DNA of 15,910 nucleotides from an uncultured Clostridiaceae bacterium (GTDB lineage: Bacteria; Bacillota; Clostridia; Oscillospirales; Ruminococcaceae). Of the stretch, positions 15,172-15,910 are shown piece by piece. The stretch's first letter is position 1. Every line of letters begins with the position of its first letter. The translations under genes were made by a program, and so were the position numbers. The notes below the pieces were generated by a model. It saw nothing but the letters and a program-made list of their open reading frames with translations, did not search any database and was not told the DNA's origin. Location of the stretch: positions 1 to 15,910 of the forward strand of contig CAMKFY010000014.1 of assembly GCA_946411985.1 (NCBI GenBank). Reading direction: 5' to 3'.

Positions 15172-15248
15172 TGGGGTGGATAGTGGGATTCGAACCCACG
15201 ACCTCCAGAGCCACAATCTGGCGCGCTAACCAACTGTGCCATACCCAC
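15172..15248 (-). tRNA. tRNA-His (anticodon GTG)
   Basis: A 77-base tRNA with an encoded CCA. The acceptor stem is GTGGGTA/TATCCAC and the anticodon stem CCAGA/TCTGG encloses loop TTGTGGC. Discriminator C73 and an encoded G at position -1 (base 15249) are the known histidine identity pair, which confirms the call. Confidence 0.97.
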
Positions 15249-15255
15249 CAAATAA

Positions 15256-15331
15256 TGGTGCGCCGACCAAGACTCGAACTTGGGGCCTACCGCTTAGAAG
15301 GCGGTTGCTCTATCCACTGAGCTACCGGCGC
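15256..15331 (-). tRNA. tRNA-Arg (anticodon TCT)
   Basis: A 76-base tRNA with an encoded CCA. The acceptor stem is GCGCCGG/TCGGCGC, the anticodon stem ACCGC/GCGGT encloses loop CTTCTAA, and the T arm is CCAAG-TTCGAGT-CTTGG. It reads AGA/AGG, the main arginine codons of AT-rich genomes. Confidence 0.96.
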
Positions 15332-15351
15332 GCTTAAACCACAAAAAAACA

Positions 15352-15425
15352 TGGAGCGGGTGACGGGTATCGAACCCGCGTCCCCAGCTTGGAAGGCTGG
15401 TATTCTACCATTTAACTACACCCGC
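15352..15425 (-). tRNA. tRNA-Gly (anticodon TCC)
   Basis: A 74-base tRNA with an encoded CCA. The acceptor stem is GCGGGTG/CACCCGC, the anticodon stem CCAGC/GCTGG encloses loop CTTCCAA, and the T arm is GCGGG-TTCGATA-CCCGT. It is the first gene of the cluster, about 22 bases after the expected transcription start. Confidence 0.96.
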
Positions 15426-15453
15426 AAAAGCATAGTAAACTTGCAACAGGAGT

Positions 15454-15482
15454 ATTATATCAGCATAACATGTATTTGTCAA
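15454..15482 (-). promoter_or_regulatory. Fully consensus sigma-A promoter of the five-tRNA operon
   Basis: On the minus strand TTGACA (15482-15477), exactly 17 bases, then TATAAT (15459-15454), with TG one base before the -10. A and T tracts at about 15487-15517 lie directly upstream of the -35 and resemble an UP element. This fits a strong stable-RNA promoter. Confidence 0.92.
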
Positions 15483-15520
15483 ACTAAAATTTTAAATTTT
15501 TTTAATTTTTTTAAATTGAC

Positions 15521-15543
15521 TTTTAACAATAGAAATGTTAAAA
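15521..15543 (-). repeat. 8-bp inverted repeat at the end of the DUF4364-like gene
   Basis: TTTTAACA and TGTTAAAA flank 7 bases and overlap the stop codon. On the minus strand no T run follows it, so it is a poor terminator; transcription may continue into the tRNA operon. Confidence 0.35.
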
Positions 15544-15910
15544 TTTTGTTGGATTTTTAAGTGCTGCTGCTATTTTTGAGAGAGATTCTTGATCGTTATT
15601 TATTATTGCAAGTATTGCTTTATATATTTCTGTAGTTTTGCTTTTCATTTGGCTTTTAGCTGTTTCTGCGAATTCTTTGGTTGGGCAGAAAAGTTCTAAA
15701 TCTAGCAGGTTGCTGCTTGTTTCTTCTAATATTAGCCTTACGGAAAAGCCATTATTTTCATTTTTTATATATGTTTTTTTGTTTTTGTTTTCTTGCTCCT
15801 CTTTTATTATGCTGTTTATGCTTTCTAAATGTTTTTTTAAGGTGGATTCTGAAATTTCAGATTTTAATGTTTTAATTGTTTCTTTTCCGATATCTGTTAA
15901 AATTAAATAA
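15538..15910 (-). CDS. DUF4364-like protein, 3' part only
   Basis: The minus-strand frame is open from 15909 to a TAA at 15540-15538 and gives 123 C-terminal residues; the start lies beyond the right edge. The visible part begins YLILTDIGKETIKTLKSEI, which looks like the end of a winged-helix domain, where a 'YxLTxxG' strand follows the recognition helix. Next comes a lysine/glutamate-rich stretch, then a small alpha/beta region (GFSVRLILEE, LLDLELFCPTKEFAETAKSQ, TTEIYKAILAIINN). The pattern resembles clostridial DUF4364 proteins, thought to be PadR-like DNA-binding regulators; this is from memory of the family and not a search result. The tail NNDQESLSKIAAALKNPTKF adds about 20 residues beyond what I expect of the family. 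It lies upstream of the tRNA promoter on the same strand. Confidence 0.68.
   Translation of the reverse strand, partial: YLILTDIGKETIKTLKSEISESTLKKHLESINSIIKEEQENKNKKTYIKNENNGFSVRLILEETSSNLLDLELFCPTKEFAETAKSQMKSKTTEIYKAILAIINNDQESLSKIAAALKNPTKF

Noticed and set aside
14987..15560. Several plus-strand open frames of 60-82 codons across 14987-15560.
   Set aside because: They run through five clear minus-strand tRNA genes and their promoter; the repeated 'GFEP' peptides are the T-arm sequence read as protein.
15638..15910. A 90-codon plus-strand frame of hydrophobic composition.
   Set aside because: It is the antisense shadow of the DUF4364-like minus-strand gene, whose lysine-rich codons read as Phe/Leu/Ser on the other strand.
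1..15910. Replication-strand base skew affecting amino-acid use of plus and minus genes.
   Set aside because: Samples of rows by eye gave mixed G/C and A/T bias, and the T-rich plus genes are membrane proteins; without counts the claim is not supported.
1..15910. A hidden mobile element, defence system or novel multi-gene system.
   Set aside because: Every stretch over 300 bases is explained by recognised housekeeping genes or tRNAs, and no transposase, integrase, direct-repeat border or CRISPR pattern was seen.

Overview
The window is about 16 kb of ordinary chromosome from an AT-rich anaerobic member of the Clostridia, probably an uncultured lineage. The evidence is the low G+C content with AAGGAG-type ribosome binding sites, frequent TTG/GTG starts, an electron-bifurcating NfnAB transhydrogenase, a long single-chain clostridial-type PurL, a DUF4364-like protein and a degenerate HPr-like protein. 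I see no prophage, insertion sequence, CRISPR array, integrase or plasmid function, and no obvious new defence or biosynthetic system.

Layout. At 1-1194 (+) is the 3' part of a D-alanyl-D-alanine carboxypeptidase gene. Meeting it tail to tail is a five-gene minus-strand operon at 6246-1197, read nfnA, nfnB, asd, dapA, dapB. Its junctions are a 1-base overlap and then gaps of 28, 27 and 25 bases. A good promoter (TTGATT, 17 bases, TATAAT) precedes it at 6375-6347. The operon combines an NADPH-generating flavoenzyme with three early enzymes of diaminopimelate/lysine synthesis, two of which (Asd, DapB) use reduced nicotinamide. Divergent from it is a zinc/cadmium-type P1B ATPase (6522-8393, +) with a perfect 10-bp inverted repeat at its probable promoter.

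The ATPase overlaps the end of purL (12103-8381, -) by 13 bases. purL lies behind mtaB (13437-12145, -) in a likely two-gene unit. Divergent from mtaB are a small HPr-like protein that lacks the phosphorylatable histidine (13565-13795, +) and a flippase-like membrane protein (13885-14931, +).

The right end carries five minus-strand tRNA genes, read Gly(TCC), Arg(TCT), His(GTG), Gln(TTG), Gln(CTG). They start from a fully consensus sigma-A promoter (TTGACA, 17 bases, TATAAT) and end at an 11-bp hairpin terminator. Upstream of them, running off the right edge on the minus strand, is the 3' part of a DUF4364-like gene.

The points most worth a second look are the nfnAB-asd-dapAB gene order, the inverted repeats between nfnA and the metal ATPase, the near-identical anticodon and T arms of the neighbouring tRNA-Gln(CTG) and tRNA-His genes, and the histidine-less HPr-like protein.
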